A DNA stretch of 64,000 nucleotides. Origin: Caballeronia arationis. GTDB lineage: Bacteria; Pseudomonadota; Gammaproteobacteria; Burkholderiales; Burkholderiaceae. The stretch's first letter is position 1; each line of letters opens with the position of its first letter. The notes beneath the pieces are model-generated. The model searched no databases, was not told the origin of the DNA, and saw nothing but the letters and a program-made list of their open reading frames with translations. Where the stretch lies: NCBI RefSeq assembly GCF_001544975.2, contig NZ_FCOG02000009.1:1-64000 (forward strand), read 5' to 3'. This document shows positions 33,791 through 42,431 of this stretch, piece after piece. The position numbers and the translations under genes were made by a program.

Positions 33791-34216
33791 TCACTTTTTG
33801 TCGAACGTGACGAGATTCTTGTCCTTCGTGTCCGCGATGAAGATGGCGAGCAGTTTCGCCGGTTCGGTATCGCTCGCGTTTTCGCTCACCGTGTGATGCG
33901 CGCCGGGCTTTTCGGTCCAGTGCTCGCCCGCGTGGAAGACGCGTTCCTCGCCGCCATCGACCTGGCTGCGGATCGCGCCCGAGAGCACATAGCCGACGAC
34001 GAAAGCCTGCCCGTGCCGATGCGAGGGCGACTTGGCGCCGGGCGCATACTCGACGACCAGCGCGGTCATCGTCTTGCCGGGAACGTTCGGAATCGATTCG
34101 GCCAACGCGGGTGTAATCGTTTCGTGCGCGGCGGCATCGGCTGCGAAGGTGGTTTGCGAAGCCGTCGCGAGGGACAGCACGGCGAGCGCGGCTGCCGCCA
34201 TTGAGCGGATATTCAT
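33791..34216 (-). CDS. Secreted cupin-domain protein
   Basis: A 141-residue periplasmic or secreted single-domain cupin. The signal peptide is about 25 residues (MNIRSMAAAALAVLSLATAS, cleavage near TTFAADA). The cupin motif is visible as HRHGQAFVVGYVLSGAI (metal His pair at about 67 and 69), and the second motif as GEHWTEKPGAHHTV. The ATG follows CTCAGGAGAATC. It stands alone with a strong terminator. Relatives are annotated only as cupins; the function is unknown, and a role in metal or small-molecule stress is possible since azoreductase and AhpD genes follow. Confidence 0.85.
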   Translation of the reverse strand: MNIRSMAAAALAVLSLATASQTTFAADAAAHETITPALAESIPNVPGKTMTALVVEYAPGAKSPSHRHGQAFVVGYVLSGAIRSQVDGGEERVFHAGEHWTEKPGAHHTVSENASDTEPAKLLAIFIADTKDKNLVTFDKK

Positions 34217-34333
34217 AATGATTCTCCTGAGAGTGCAATGTTCGGATTGATGCCAGCAGTAAGTATCCGACGGCCAGATGATTCGGTATCCGAATAGATT
34301 ATTTCGCTGGATCGGCCATGAAATTCGTTTCGA

Positions 34334-35005
34334 TCAGATCGCGTCTGCTTCCTCTTCTACGTCCGATGACAATTCGACTTGCGCCCAGCGCGACGCGATC
34401 GCGGACAACTCGCCGCGTGCCCGTTCGAGCGCTTGTGTGCGTGCTTCCTGATCCGAGAACTGGAGCGGCTGCGCATCGACGAAGGTCGGCTCCGCGACGC
34501 CGAGGAACCCGAACGCGGCCCGGAGCGACGGCGTGAGCGCGTCCATCGATGAGAACGGCGTGCCCGGACGCAGATCGGCGCCGCGGCTGGTAATGAAGAT
34601 CACCTTCTGGCGTCCGAGCTGACCTTCGATGCGGCCGTCTTCCGTATTTACGTACGTGAGGCCGGTGCGCGTGACGCTGTCGACGAAAGCCTTGAACGCG
34701 GAAGGCATCGACCAGTTGTACATGGGCATGGCGAACACGAGCGCGTCGGCTTCGAGCAGGCGCTGGCACAAAGCGTCGGAGGCGGCGAGCGTCGCTTTCA
34801 TCGCCGGCGTGCGGTCTTCCGCCGCCGTGTAGGTGGCGATGGCGAACGCTTCGGTGACGTGCGGCGGGGTATCGACCGTGACGTCGAGGTAGTCGATTTC
34901 GACGTCCACACCCTCGGCGCGCAGACGCTCGATGAAGAATCGGCTCAACGCCCGCGAGTTGGATCGTTCGCGCTTCGCGCTCGCATCCACATGCATGACT
35001 TTCAC
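34334..35005 (-). CDS. azoR: FMN-dependent NADH-azoreductase / NAD(P)H dehydrogenase
   Basis: A 223-residue flavodoxin-fold oxidoreductase of the AzoR family that reduces quinones or azo compounds with NAD(P)H. The phosphate-binding N-terminus HVDASAKRERSNSRAL and the FMN-loop MPMYNWSMPSAFKAFVD are clear, as is the FITSRGADLRPGTPF segment. The start is a GTG (gtg aaa gtc atg) behind AGGAGA. It lies just downstream of the AhpD-like gene on the same strand, but with 78 bases between. It probably detoxifies quinones or aldehydes. Confidence 0.88.
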   Translation of the reverse strand: MKVMHVDASAKRERSNSRALSRFFIERLRAEGVDVEIDYLDVTVDTPPHVTEAFAIATYTAAEDRTPAMKATLAASDALCQRLLEADALVFAMPMYNWSMPSAFKAFVDSVTRTGLTYVNTEDGRIEGQLGRQKVIFITSRGADLRPGTPFSSMDALTPSLRAAFGFLGVAEPTFVDAQPLQFSDQEARTQALERARGELSAIASRWAQVELSSDVEEEADAI

Positions 35006-35083
35006 GACTTTTCTCCTGGAAACGATGACTGACTGAAGTGGCCGCGTGCGCCGCGGCGGTTCGAATGACGGATTCGCGTTATC

Positions 35084-35521
35084 TCAGGCCGGCAGCTTGC
35101 GGAACGAAATCGCAAAGCGGTTCCATGCGTTGATGGCCGAGACGAGCAGGGTCAGGTCGACGAGTTCTTCGTCGCTGAAGTGCGGACGCACAGCGTCCCA
35201 CACCGCGTCGGGCACGTGTTCCTGCGACACCAGCGTCAGGGCTTCGGTCCATTCGAGCGCGGCGCGTTCGCGGTCGGTGAAGAACGGCGTTTCGCGCCAC
35301 ACGACGACTGTCGCCAGGCGGCGCTCGGTTTCGCCGCCCTTGCGTGCGTCGGTCGTGTGCATGTCGACGCAGTACGCGCAGCCGTTGATCTGCGACGCAC
35401 GCAGGCGAACCAGTTCCGTCAGCGATTTTTCGAGCGCCGACTTGCCGATGCGCTTTTCGACACCGACCAGCGCTTCGATGGCGGCGGGGTTTGCTTTGTA
35501 GAAGTCGAGACGTTGTTCCAT
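35084..35521 (-). CDS. AhpD-like carboxymuconolactone decarboxylase-family protein
   Basis: A 145-residue peroxidase-related protein of the AhpD/CMD fold. The redox motif CAYC is at C48-C51 (INGCAYCVDMHT), followed by the proton-relay His. RERAALEWTEALTLV is the typical helix. An upstream extension in the same frame to 35749 is rejected: the ATG at 35521 has a CTCAGGAGCC ribosome site, and the extension would run through the MarR operator. It probably acts as a peroxide or alkylhydroperoxide reductase partner. It is divergent from the MarR gene. Confidence 0.88.
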   Translation of the reverse strand: MEQRLDFYKANPAAIEALVGVEKRIGKSALEKSLTELVRLRASQINGCAYCVDMHTTDARKGGETERRLATVVVWRETPFFTDRERAALEWTEALTLVSQEHVPDAVWDAVRPHFSDEELVDLTLLVSAINAWNRFAISFRKLPA

Positions 35522-35695
35522 GATTGGCTCCTGAGGGGTTGAACGCATGCAGCGATGCGATGAGTGAAGACTACGCTCTCGACTGGCCTTCGAAAACGAC
35601 CAGTTTCGGCTAATTTGAGATAACCAGTGCGGACGCTCGTATAGCGGGAAATCGTAGGCGTCAGGTCCGATAAAAAAGACCAGAATCTCACATTG

Positions 35696-35721
35696 ACAAT
35701 ATCTGATTATGCAGATATTGT
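35696..35721. promoter_or_regulatory. MarR operator 1 (perfect 10-bp inverted repeat)
   Basis: ACAATATCTG (35696-35705) and CAGATATTGT (35712-35721) are perfect complements around ATTATG. It lies between the divergent AhpD-like and MarR genes, 26-52 bases before the MarR start. The ATATCTG half recurs upstream of the NodT gene and of the EmrB gene. Confidence 0.75.
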
Positions 35722-35747
35722 TCGCTCCATCGACGGGGGAGCCGCTC

Positions 35748-36185
35748 ATGGATCACTACACACCGGACAATTTCAGCCTGACACAAAGCGTGGGTTTCGC
35801 CATCAACAAGGCGCGCAACGTCCTCGTCACGGAGATGGACGCCGCCCTGAAAGACCTGGGCATCACCAGCCAGCAAATGGGGATTCTGTTGTCGATGCGT
35901 CGGGGCGTCGCCGCCACGCCGTTCGAACTGTCCAGACTGCTCGGTATCGACACCGGCCTGATGACGCGCATGCTCGACAAGCTCGAAGACAAAGGGCTGC
36001 TGGAACGCTCGCGCAGTCTGGAGGATCGCCGGGTGGTCAATCTGAAGCTCACCGGCGACGGCGAGCAGGTCGCCGCCCGTCTGCCGGAAATCGTGCCGGT
36101 GGTGCTGAACAGCCGTCTCAGGAAGTTCACCAAAACCGAATTTCAGGAATTGCGCCGTCTGCTGTACAAGTTTCTCGAAGACTGA
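35748..36185 (+). CDS. MarR-family regulator of the efflux operon
   Basis: A 145-residue winged-helix repressor. The DNA-binding core spans about residues 45-95 (ITSQQMGILLSMRRGVAATP, ELSRLLGIDTGLMTRMLDKL, and wing ERSRSLEDRRVVNLKLT). The start at 35748 follows a GGGGGA site; an in-frame ATG at 35709 lies inside the operator and is rejected. It heads the operon NodT-EmrA-EmrB and probably represses it until a toxic phenolic or similar compound binds. Confidence 0.9.
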   Translation: MDHYTPDNFSLTQSVGFAINKARNVLVTEMDAALKDLGITSQQMGILLSMRRGVAATPFELSRLLGIDTGLMTRMLDKLEDKGLLERSRSLEDRRVVNLKLTGDGEQVAARLPEIVPVVLNSRLRKFTKTEFQELRRLLYKFLED

Positions 36186-36228
36186 GCGGGCCGGAACCTC
36201 TGCCTCGCTCTTTTTTTTTGGTCCAATA

Positions 36229-36242
36229 TCTGACAGGTCAGA
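36229..36242. promoter_or_regulatory. MarR-like operator 2 before the NodT gene
   Basis: TCTGAC-AG-GTCAGA is a perfect dyad that directly precedes the NodT start (ATG 36245) and replaces the normal ribosome site. With the preceding AATA it shares AATATCTGA with the operator at 35696. Confidence 0.6.
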
Positions 36243-36244
36243 AA

Positions 36245-37738
36245 ATGAAATCTCAGTTAAACGGAAATGCAGTGAGTGCGCGGATCGCGAAGGCGAGCGT
36301 CACGGTGATCTTCGTGGCGGTGCTGTCGGCGTGCGCCAATTACGCCGGCATTCACAGCGACAAGGAAACCGCACAGCCGCAGTCGTACGCGACGGAGCAA
36401 AGCCTGCCGGCCGAGCAAGGCCATTGGCCGGCGGCGCGCTGGGCCGACCAGTTCGGCGACGCACAATTGGGCGCGCTCCTCGACGAAGCGCTGAAAGACA
36501 GCCCCACGCTCGAACAGGCGCGTGCGCGCGTCGCCGCGGCGGCGGCGTACAGCGAAACCGCGAAGGCGAATACGCTGCCGCAGGTCGGCGCATCGTATTC
36601 ATACTCGCGCCAGCAGTATTCGTCTAACGCGCTCGTGCCGCCGCCGTACGCGGGATCGTGGCAGTCGGAGAACAAGGCGCTGCTCTCGGCTTCCTACGAC
36701 CTCGACCTGTGGGGCAAGAACCGCGAGGCGCTCAAGGCCGCGCTGTCGCAGCTTCAGGCGAGTCAGGCCGATGCCGAAGTCGTCAAGCTCACGCTCAACG
36801 AGACCATCGCGCGCGCCTACAACCAGTTCGCGCGGCTTTATGCGTTGCGCGACATCGCGCAGCAGGAAATCGTCCAGCGCGAAAAAATCGACCGCATCAC
36901 GGCCGGCCGCATCGCGACGGGCCTCGACACCGAAGTCGAACGCAAGACCGCGCAGGCGAACCTCGCGACAAGCCGCGCGACGCTCTCCGCGCTCGACGGC
37001 AGCATCACCTCGACGCGCTACCAGATCGCCGCGCTCCTCGGCGCGGGGCCGGATCGCGGCTTGTCGATTGCGCGCCCGGCGCTCGGTATCGGCGATGAAG
37101 TGCGACTGCCCGACAACCTGCCCGCCGACCTTGTGAGCCGCCGGCCGGATATCGTCGCGGCCCGCTGGCGCGTCGATTCAATGACACACGAAGTGAAGGT
37201 GGCGAAGGCGGAGTTCTATCCGGACATCAATCTTAGCGCGTCGCTCGGGCTCGACGCGTTCGGCTTCGGCCGGCTGCTGACAGCCGCGAGCCGCACAATG
37301 TCGGCGGGTTCGGCAATCCATCTGCCGATCTTCGACGGCGGCGCCTTGCGCGCGCAGTTGAAGGGCCGCTACGCCGAATTCGACTACGCCGTCGCGACTT
37401 ACAACCAGACGCTCGTGACGGCGCTCTCCGCCGTCGCGACGCAACTCGCGCAGATCCGCTCGACGGATGCACAACTCGTCGATGCCGAGGTCGCGCAAGC
37501 CGCCGCCCGTCGCGCGGACGAACTTGCGCTCACGCAATACAAGGCGGGTCTGACGAACCAGCTGACCGTGCTCAACGCCGAGACGAACGCGCTGGCGGCG
37601 GACGAGTCGGTCGCGAACCTGAAGATGAACCGGCGCGACCAGCAGATCGCGCTCGCGGCGGCGCTCGGCGGCGGCTACAGCGACGCCGCTGCACGCGACG
37701 AACCGAAATCCGCAAACCCCGTCGTTGCCGCGCGCTGA
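36245..37738 (+). CDS. NodT-family outer-membrane efflux lipoprotein
   Basis: A 497-residue TolC/OprM-type outer-membrane channel lipoprotein. The signal ends in a lipobox with Cys at residue 30 (VAVLSAC-ANY). Two outer-membrane-efflux repeats cover about residues 75-275 and 295-480, with SYDLDLWGKNREALKA and PADLVSRRPDIVAARWRVDS as signature segments. It starts at 36245, the first ATG with a signal peptide. A MarR-like dyad sits where the ribosome site should be. It works with the following EmrA-like and EmrB-like proteins. Confidence 0.92.
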   Translation: MKSQLNGNAVSARIAKASVTVIFVAVLSACANYAGIHSDKETAQPQSYATEQSLPAEQGHWPAARWADQFGDAQLGALLDEALKDSPTLEQARARVAAAAAYSETAKANTLPQVGASYSYSRQQYSSNALVPPPYAGSWQSENKALLSASYDLDLWGKNREALKAALSQLQASQADAEVVKLTLNETIARAYNQFARLYALRDIAQQEIVQREKIDRITAGRIATGLDTEVERKTAQANLATSRATLSALDGSITSTRYQIAALLGAGPDRGLSIARPALGIGDEVRLPDNLPADLVSRRPDIVAARWRVDSMTHEVKVAKAEFYPDINLSASLGLDAFGFGRLLTAASRTMSAGSAIHLPIFDGGALRAQLKGRYAEFDYAVATYNQTLVTALSAVATQLAQIRSTDAQLVDAEVAQAAARRADELALTQYKAGLTNQLTVLNAETNALAADESVANLKMNRRDQQIALAAALGGGYSDAAARDEPKSANPVVAAR

Positions 37739-37774
37739 AGCGGGCACGTCCACGCATTCACCAGGAGCATTGAA

Positions 37775-39022
37775 ATGAGCGACACGATCACCTCCGCCCG
37801 GACGACGGCGGAACAACCCGAAAACGCGCAACGTGCGGAATCGAAGCACCCGGGCAAGCGCAAGCTGCTGCTGTCGCTGCTCGCGGCGGCGATCGTCGTG
37901 GCGGGCGCGGGCTACGGCACGTACTACTACACCACGGCGCGTTTTCATGAAGCGACCGACGACGCCTACGTCAGCGGCAATCTCGTGCAACTGACGCCGC
38001 AGGTGAGCGGCACGGTCGTCGCGGTCGACGCCGACGACACCCAGATCGTGAAGCAGGGCGCGCCGCTCGTGACGCTTGATGCGGCCGACGCGAAAGTGGC
38101 GCTCTCGAACGCCGAAGCCACGCTCGGACAGAGCGTGCGGCAGGTGAGCAGCCTCTACGTGAACAACGAGTTCTACGCGGCGACCGTCGCGCAGCGCCAG
38201 TCCGATCTCGCGCGCGCGATGGACGATTTGAAGCGCCGTCAGGCCGTCGCGGGCACGGGCGCCGTGTCGGGCGAAGACATCGCTCATGCGCGCGACGCCG
38301 TGAGTTCCGCGCAAGCGGCGTTCGACGCGGTGCGCCAGCAATCGGAGGCGAACCACGCGCTCACCGACCGCACGTCGATCGAACGGCATCCCAACGTGCA
38401 GGCCGCGGCGTCGAAGGTGCGCGATGCCTATCTCAACTACGCGCGCAACACGCTGCCGGCGCCGGTGACGGGCTATGTCGCGCGCCGCTCGGTGCAGGTC
38501 GGACAGCGGGTCGCGCCCGGCACGCCGTTGATGGCCATCGTCCCGCTCGACGGCGTCTGGGTCGATGCCAACTTCAAGGAAGTGCAACTGGCACATATGC
38601 GCATCGGCCAGCCGGTGACGCTCGTCGCCGATGTCTACGGGTCGAAGGTGCAGTACCACGGACATGTCGAAGGTTTCTCCGCCGGGACGGGCGCGGCGTT
38701 CGCCGTGCTGCCCGCTCAGAACGCGACTGGCAACTGGATCAAGGTCGTCCAGCGCCTGCCGGTGCGCATCCGGCTCGATCAGCGTGAACTAGCGGCGCAT
38801 CCGTTGCGCATCGGGCTCTCGATGCAGGCGGAAGTCGAGACGCGCGACGAATCCGGCACGCAGCTCGGCGCCGCGACCACGACGTCGTATCGCACGGACG
38901 TGTTCAGCAAGTATGGCGACGAAGCGGACGCCGAGATCGAGCGGATCATCGAACAGAACATGCCGGAGCGCGCCGTCGCGGAGGTTCCTGCCCGAACCTC
39001 CGGCAAGCGCCGCGCGGGCTGA
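37775..39022 (+). CDS. emrA: EmrA-like membrane fusion protein (HlyD family)
   Basis: A 415-residue periplasmic adaptor anchored by one N-terminal transmembrane helix (about residues 29-49, KLLLSLLAAAIVVAGAGYGT). The lipoyl/barrel-sandwich halves are visible (DDAYVSGNLVQLTPQVSGTV and PAPVTGYVARRSVQVGQRV), separated by an alpha-hairpin. The beta-barrel segment VWVDANFKEVQLAHMRIGQP is classical EmrA. The C-terminus (about 365-415) is hydrophilic and not conserved in the family. The ATG follows CAGGAGC. It bridges the NodT channel and the EmrB pump. Confidence 0.92.
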   Translation: MSDTITSARTTAEQPENAQRAESKHPGKRKLLLSLLAAAIVVAGAGYGTYYYTTARFHEATDDAYVSGNLVQLTPQVSGTVVAVDADDTQIVKQGAPLVTLDAADAKVALSNAEATLGQSVRQVSSLYVNNEFYAATVAQRQSDLARAMDDLKRRQAVAGTGAVSGEDIAHARDAVSSAQAAFDAVRQQSEANHALTDRTSIERHPNVQAAASKVRDAYLNYARNTLPAPVTGYVARRSVQVGQRVAPGTPLMAIVPLDGVWVDANFKEVQLAHMRIGQPVTLVADVYGSKVQYHGHVEGFSAGTGAAFAVLPAQNATGNWIKVVQRLPVRIRLDQRELAAHPLRIGLSMQAEVETRDESGTQLGAATTTSYRTDVFSKYGDEADAEIERIIEQNMPERAVAEVPARTSGKRRAG

Positions 39023-39039
39023 TTTTTTTACCCACATAT

Positions 39040-39051
39040 CTGACAAGTCAG
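39040..39051. promoter_or_regulatory. MarR-like dyad 3 before the EmrB gene
   Basis: CTGAC-AA-GTCAG, preceded by ATAT, repeats the element found before the NodT gene. It lies 24 bases before the EmrB start and after a run of seven Ts, so the pump gene may have its own MarR-controlled promoter. Confidence 0.5.
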
Positions 39052-39074
39052 CCACAGACAATGCAGGTGACACG

Positions 39075-40628
39075 ATGAACCCGACCCAGAACCCCGCGCC
39101 GCTCACCGGCGGCAAGCTCGTCCTTGCAACGCTCGCCGTCGCGCTCGCCACGTTCATGAACGTGCTGGACTCGTCGATTGCGAACGTCGCGATTCCGACG
39201 ATCGCCGGCAATCTCGGCGTCTCCGTCGATGAAGGAACGTGGGTGATCACGCTCTTCGCCGCCGCGAACGCGATAGCGATTCCGCTGACCGGCTGGCTCA
39301 CGCAGCGCGTCGGGCAGATCAAGCTGTTCGTATGGGCGATCCTGCTCTTCGTGGTCTCGTCGTGGCTGTGCGGCATCGCGCCGAACCTGCCGGTGCTGCT
39401 CGCCGCGCGGATTCTGCAGGGTGCCGTCGCGGGTCCGCTGATTCCGCTTTCGCAGGCAATCCTGCTCGGCTCGTATCCGAAGGAAAAGAGCTCGCACGCG
39501 CTCGCACTGTGGGCGATGACGGCGACCGTCGGTCCGATCGCAGGGCCCGCGCTCGGCGGCTGGATCACCGACAGCTATTCGTGGTCGTGGATCTTCTATA
39601 TCAACATCCCGGTTGGCCTTTTTGCGGCGGGCGTCACGTGGGCGATCTACCGCGACCGCGAGACGCCGGTGAAGCGCATTCCGATCGACACGGTCGGGCT
39701 GATCTCGCTGATCGCGTGGGTCGGATCGCTTCAGATCATGCTCGACAAGGGCAAGGATCTCGACTGGTTCAACTCGCCCGTCATCGTCGGACTGGGCGTG
39801 TTCGCGCTCGTGAGCTTCGCGTTCTTCCTGATCTGGGAACTGACCGAGAAGAACCCGGTGATCGACATCAAGCTCTTCGCGGGACGCAATTTTCTTGGCG
39901 GGACGGTGGCGATTTCAGTCGCGTATGCGGTGTTCTTCTCCAACCTCGTGTTGCTGCCGCAATGGATGCAAGGCTATCTGAACTACCGTTCCGTCGATGC
40001 GGGGTTCGTGACCGCGCCGCTCGGCATCTTCGCGGTGCTGCTCGCGCCGGTGATGGGCAAGCTCATGCCGAAGTCCGATGCGCGCGTGCTTGCAACGCTC
40101 GCGTTCGTCGGCTTCGCGGCGGTGTTCTTCATGCGCTCGCACTACACGACGGGTGTCGATACGGTCACGCTCGTGGTTCCCACGTTGCTGCAGGGCATTC
40201 CGACGGCGCTCTTTTTCGTGCCGCTCACCGCGATCATTCTCTCTGGCCTGCCGCCTTCGAAGATTCCGGCGGCGGCGGGCCTCTCGAACTTCGTGCGGGT
40301 GTTCGCGGGCGCGGTGGGAACGTCGCTCGCGAGCACCGGCTGGAACGACCGGACGATCCTGCATCACTCGCAACTCGTCGATCAGGCGAGCGTGCACAAC
40401 CCGGCCTTCGTCGAAGCGATCGGGTCGCTGCAGGCGTCGCTCGGCGGCAGCGCGCCGCAAGCGCTCGCATACTTCGAGCGCTCGCTGAACACGCAGGCCG
40501 CGATGCTCGGGCTTAACGACATCTTCTGGCTCTCCGCCGTGATCTTCGTCGCGATCATTCCGCTCATCTGGCTCACGAAGCCGGGCAAGGGTGCGGGCGC
40601 CGGGGCGGCAGGCGCGGGCGGCCATTGA
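39075..40628 (+). CDS. emrB: EmrB-like MFS drug efflux pump (DHA2 family)
   Basis: A 517-residue inner-membrane drug:proton antiporter with 14 predicted transmembrane helices. Family motifs: LATFMNVLDSSIANVAIPTI (motif D1), GWLTQRVGQ (motif A), RILQGAVAGPLIPLSQA (motif B) and TVGPIAGPALGGWI (motif C). The C-terminus is Gly/Ala-rich. The start at 39075 follows CAGGTGAC; a longer in-frame ORF from 38913 overlaps emrA and is rejected. It exports hydrophobic toxicants through EmrA and NodT. Confidence 0.93.
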   Translation: MNPTQNPAPLTGGKLVLATLAVALATFMNVLDSSIANVAIPTIAGNLGVSVDEGTWVITLFAAANAIAIPLTGWLTQRVGQIKLFVWAILLFVVSSWLCGIAPNLPVLLAARILQGAVAGPLIPLSQAILLGSYPKEKSSHALALWAMTATVGPIAGPALGGWITDSYSWSWIFYINIPVGLFAAGVTWAIYRDRETPVKRIPIDTVGLISLIAWVGSLQIMLDKGKDLDWFNSPVIVGLGVFALVSFAFFLIWELTEKNPVIDIKLFAGRNFLGGTVAISVAYAVFFSNLVLLPQWMQGYLNYRSVDAGFVTAPLGIFAVLLAPVMGKLMPKSDARVLATLAFVGFAAVFFMRSHYTTGVDTVTLVVPTLLQGIPTALFFVPLTAIILSGLPPSKIPAAAGLSNFVRVFAGAVGTSLASTGWNDRTILHHSQLVDQASVHNPAFVEAIGSLQASLGGSAPQALAYFERSLNTQAAMLGLNDIFWLSAVIFVAIIPLIWLTKPGKGAGAGAAGAGGH

Positions 40629-40635
40629 CATGCGT

Positions 40636-41412
40636 CTAGCCGATGTGCGCGGCGAAGCCGTTTGTGTCAGCCGCGATCTCCGGGCGCAACGTGAGGCCGG
40701 GGATGTCGTACGCTCCCGCGTTCTGTGGACGAAACGGGATCGGCGTCGTGTTTGCGAGGTCGTCCAGGCGCCGTCCGAGTTCGTCGCACATCACCGAGAA
40801 TCGCGCTTCGTCGGTGCGGCCGGAACGATAGACCACGAACGGCGGAAGGACGTCGAAGCCCGGGTAATAAAGAATTCCGTGATGGATGGGGAACAGGATG
40901 TCGTCGATCGGTCCGTTGATTCCGCGCGGGCTGTAGTGCGACTCCCAGCCGCCCGCGGTGACGATCAGCATCGCCCGCTTGCCCGCGAGCGTGCCTTCTC
41001 CATATCGATCGCCCCAGCGCGCGTCGGAGTGCTCGCCGACCCCATACGCGAAGCCATAAGCGTAGACGCGCTCGACCCAGCCCTTCAGGATCGCGGGCAT
41101 CGAGAACCACCATAGAGGGAACTGCAGGATGAGCGTGTCCGCCCACATCAGCTTCTCCTGCTCGCGTGCGATGTCCTCGCTTTGCAGGCCATGTTCGAAT
41201 GCATGCTTCGAGTCGAGCGAGGGATCGAAGCGCGCATCGCGCTGCGTGGCGCCGCTGTCGTTCTCATCGAGCGACGCCTTCCAGTTCATTGCATACAGGT
41301 CCGATACCTGAACGACGTGTCCCGCCTCTTCGAGTCGCCTGACCGAAAAATTCCTGAGCGAGCCGTTCAGCGACCGGGGTTCCGGATGGGCGTAGACCAA
41401 AAGAATATTCAT
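40636..41412 (-). CDS. NAD(P)H:quinone oxidoreductase (flavodoxin-like fold)
   Basis: A 258-residue flavoprotein of the NQO1/MdaB/KefF family. YAHPEPRSLNGSLRNF is the flavin phosphate motif, FPLWWFSMPAILKGWVERV is the canonical FMN/FAD loop, and VTAGGWESHYSPRGINGPID matches NQO1-type proteins. The start at 41412 follows GGAGGTC; a longer frame to 41619 would cross the intergenic dyad. It is divergent from a LysR gene with a shared 24-bp dyad, so the LysR protein probably controls it in response to quinones or electrophiles. Confidence 0.88.
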   Translation of the reverse strand: MNILLVYAHPEPRSLNGSLRNFSVRRLEEAGHVVQVSDLYAMNWKASLDENDSGATQRDARFDPSLDSKHAFEHGLQSEDIAREQEKLMWADTLILQFPLWWFSMPAILKGWVERVYAYGFAYGVGEHSDARWGDRYGEGTLAGKRAMLIVTAGGWESHYSPRGINGPIDDILFPIHHGILYYPGFDVLPPFVVYRSGRTDEARFSVMCDELGRRLDDLANTTPIPFRPQNAGAYDIPGLTLRPEIAADTNGFAAHIG

Positions 41413-41459
41413 GTGTGACCTCCATTGCCAGAAGCAGGCAGGGTAGGTCTGCGCCCGGT

Positions 41460-41483
41460 ATATTGGAAATGAATTTCCAATAT
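41460..41483. promoter_or_regulatory. 24-bp dyad between quinone reductase and LysR genes
   Basis: ATATTGGAAAT (41460-41470) and ATTTCCAATAT (41473-41483) are perfect 11-bp complements around GA. It lies 13 bases before the LysR start and 48 bases upstream of the reductase start. The T-N11-A spacing suits a LysR-type binding site. Confidence 0.65.
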
Positions 41484-41496
41484 TGCAGGTATTGCC

Positions 41497-42390
41497 ATGA
41501 ATAATCTCAGGCGGATCGATCTCAATCTGCTGGTCGCGCTCGATGCCCTGCTTTCGGAACACAACGTCACCCGTGCGGCGGAACGCCTGAACTTCTCGCA
41601 GCCATCGGTGAGCGTGCATCTCGCGAAGCTTCGGGACATCTTCGGCGATCCGCTGCTGTTACCGGGGCCACGCGGCATGCGGCCCACCGCGCGAGCCGAC
41701 GAGTTGCGCGAGCCCTTGCGGGAGGCACTGGAAGCGCTCGGACGCGCCGTGTCGCCAGCCAGTCCATTCGACCCGGCTGTGGCGACCCATACGTGGCGCG
41801 TCGCCGCGACCGACTACAGCGAATCGACCGTTCTGCTGCCGGCATTGAGCGGATTGCGCACGGCTGCACCTCGCACGCGGCTGGCGGTTCTGGAACTCGC
41901 TCCGCCAAACATCGCGCGGCAAGCGGAGCAGGGCGTGATCGATCTGGCTTTTCATACGAGCGACGAGGCTCCATCCGGCTTGCGTCGCCGTCCGCTCTTT
42001 ACCGAGCGATATGTGCTGGCGGGGCGCGCGGGTCATCCGCGCCTGAAAAGAAGACCGACGCGATCGCAATTCTGCGCACTAGATCATGTGATCGTGTCGC
42101 CGGATGGCGGCGGGTTTCGCGGCGTCACGGATGAAGTGTTGTCGGAAGCCGGTCTCACGCGTCGCGTCGTGCTGTCAGTGCCGCACTTCCTGTTCGTCAT
42201 GTCGGTTGTGGCGAACACCGATCTCGTCGCGATGCTGCCCGAGCGGCTGGTTCGCGATTCGCCTGGTCTGAGGATTGTCGAGCCGCCTGTCGATGTGCCG
42301 GGCTACGAGATGGCCATGCTCTGGCATGAGCGCTCGCATCGCGACCCGGCGCATTCATGGCTACGTGAGCACATTGCGGCATCGGTGTGA
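41497..42390 (+). CDS. LysR-family regulator (NodD-like N-terminus)
   Basis: A 297-residue LysR regulator. LRRIDLNLLVALDALLSEHN and VTRAAERLNFSQPSVSVHLAK (about residues 4-44) are typical of the NodD/NahR/SyrM branch, with the HTH in the second. The effector domain runs from about residue 95 (WRVAATDYSESTVLLPALSG). It is divergent from the quinone reductase gene with a shared dyad, which is the likely target and suggests an aromatic or quinone effector. Confidence 0.9.
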   Translation: MNNLRRIDLNLLVALDALLSEHNVTRAAERLNFSQPSVSVHLAKLRDIFGDPLLLPGPRGMRPTARADELREPLREALEALGRAVSPASPFDPAVATHTWRVAATDYSESTVLLPALSGLRTAAPRTRLAVLELAPPNIARQAEQGVIDLAFHTSDEAPSGLRRRPLFTERYVLAGRAGHPRLKRRPTRSQFCALDHVIVSPDGGGFRGVTDEVLSEAGLTRRVVLSVPHFLFVMSVVANTDLVAMLPERLVRDSPGLRIVEPPVDVPGYEMAMLWHERSHRDPAHSWLREHIAASV

Positions 42391-42431
42391 AATGCTGAGA
42401 CAGCACGACCTTCTGCGGCTGCGCCAGTCGT

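Noticed and set aside
33647..34204. Plus-strand 185-codon frame over the cupin gene
   Set aside because: It is antisense to a cupin gene with signal peptide, ribosome site and terminator; the product has no motif.
35709..35747. Upstream start for the MarR gene
   Set aside because: That ATG lies within the 26-bp operator dyad and lacks a ribosome site; the ATG at 35748 has GGGGGA before it.
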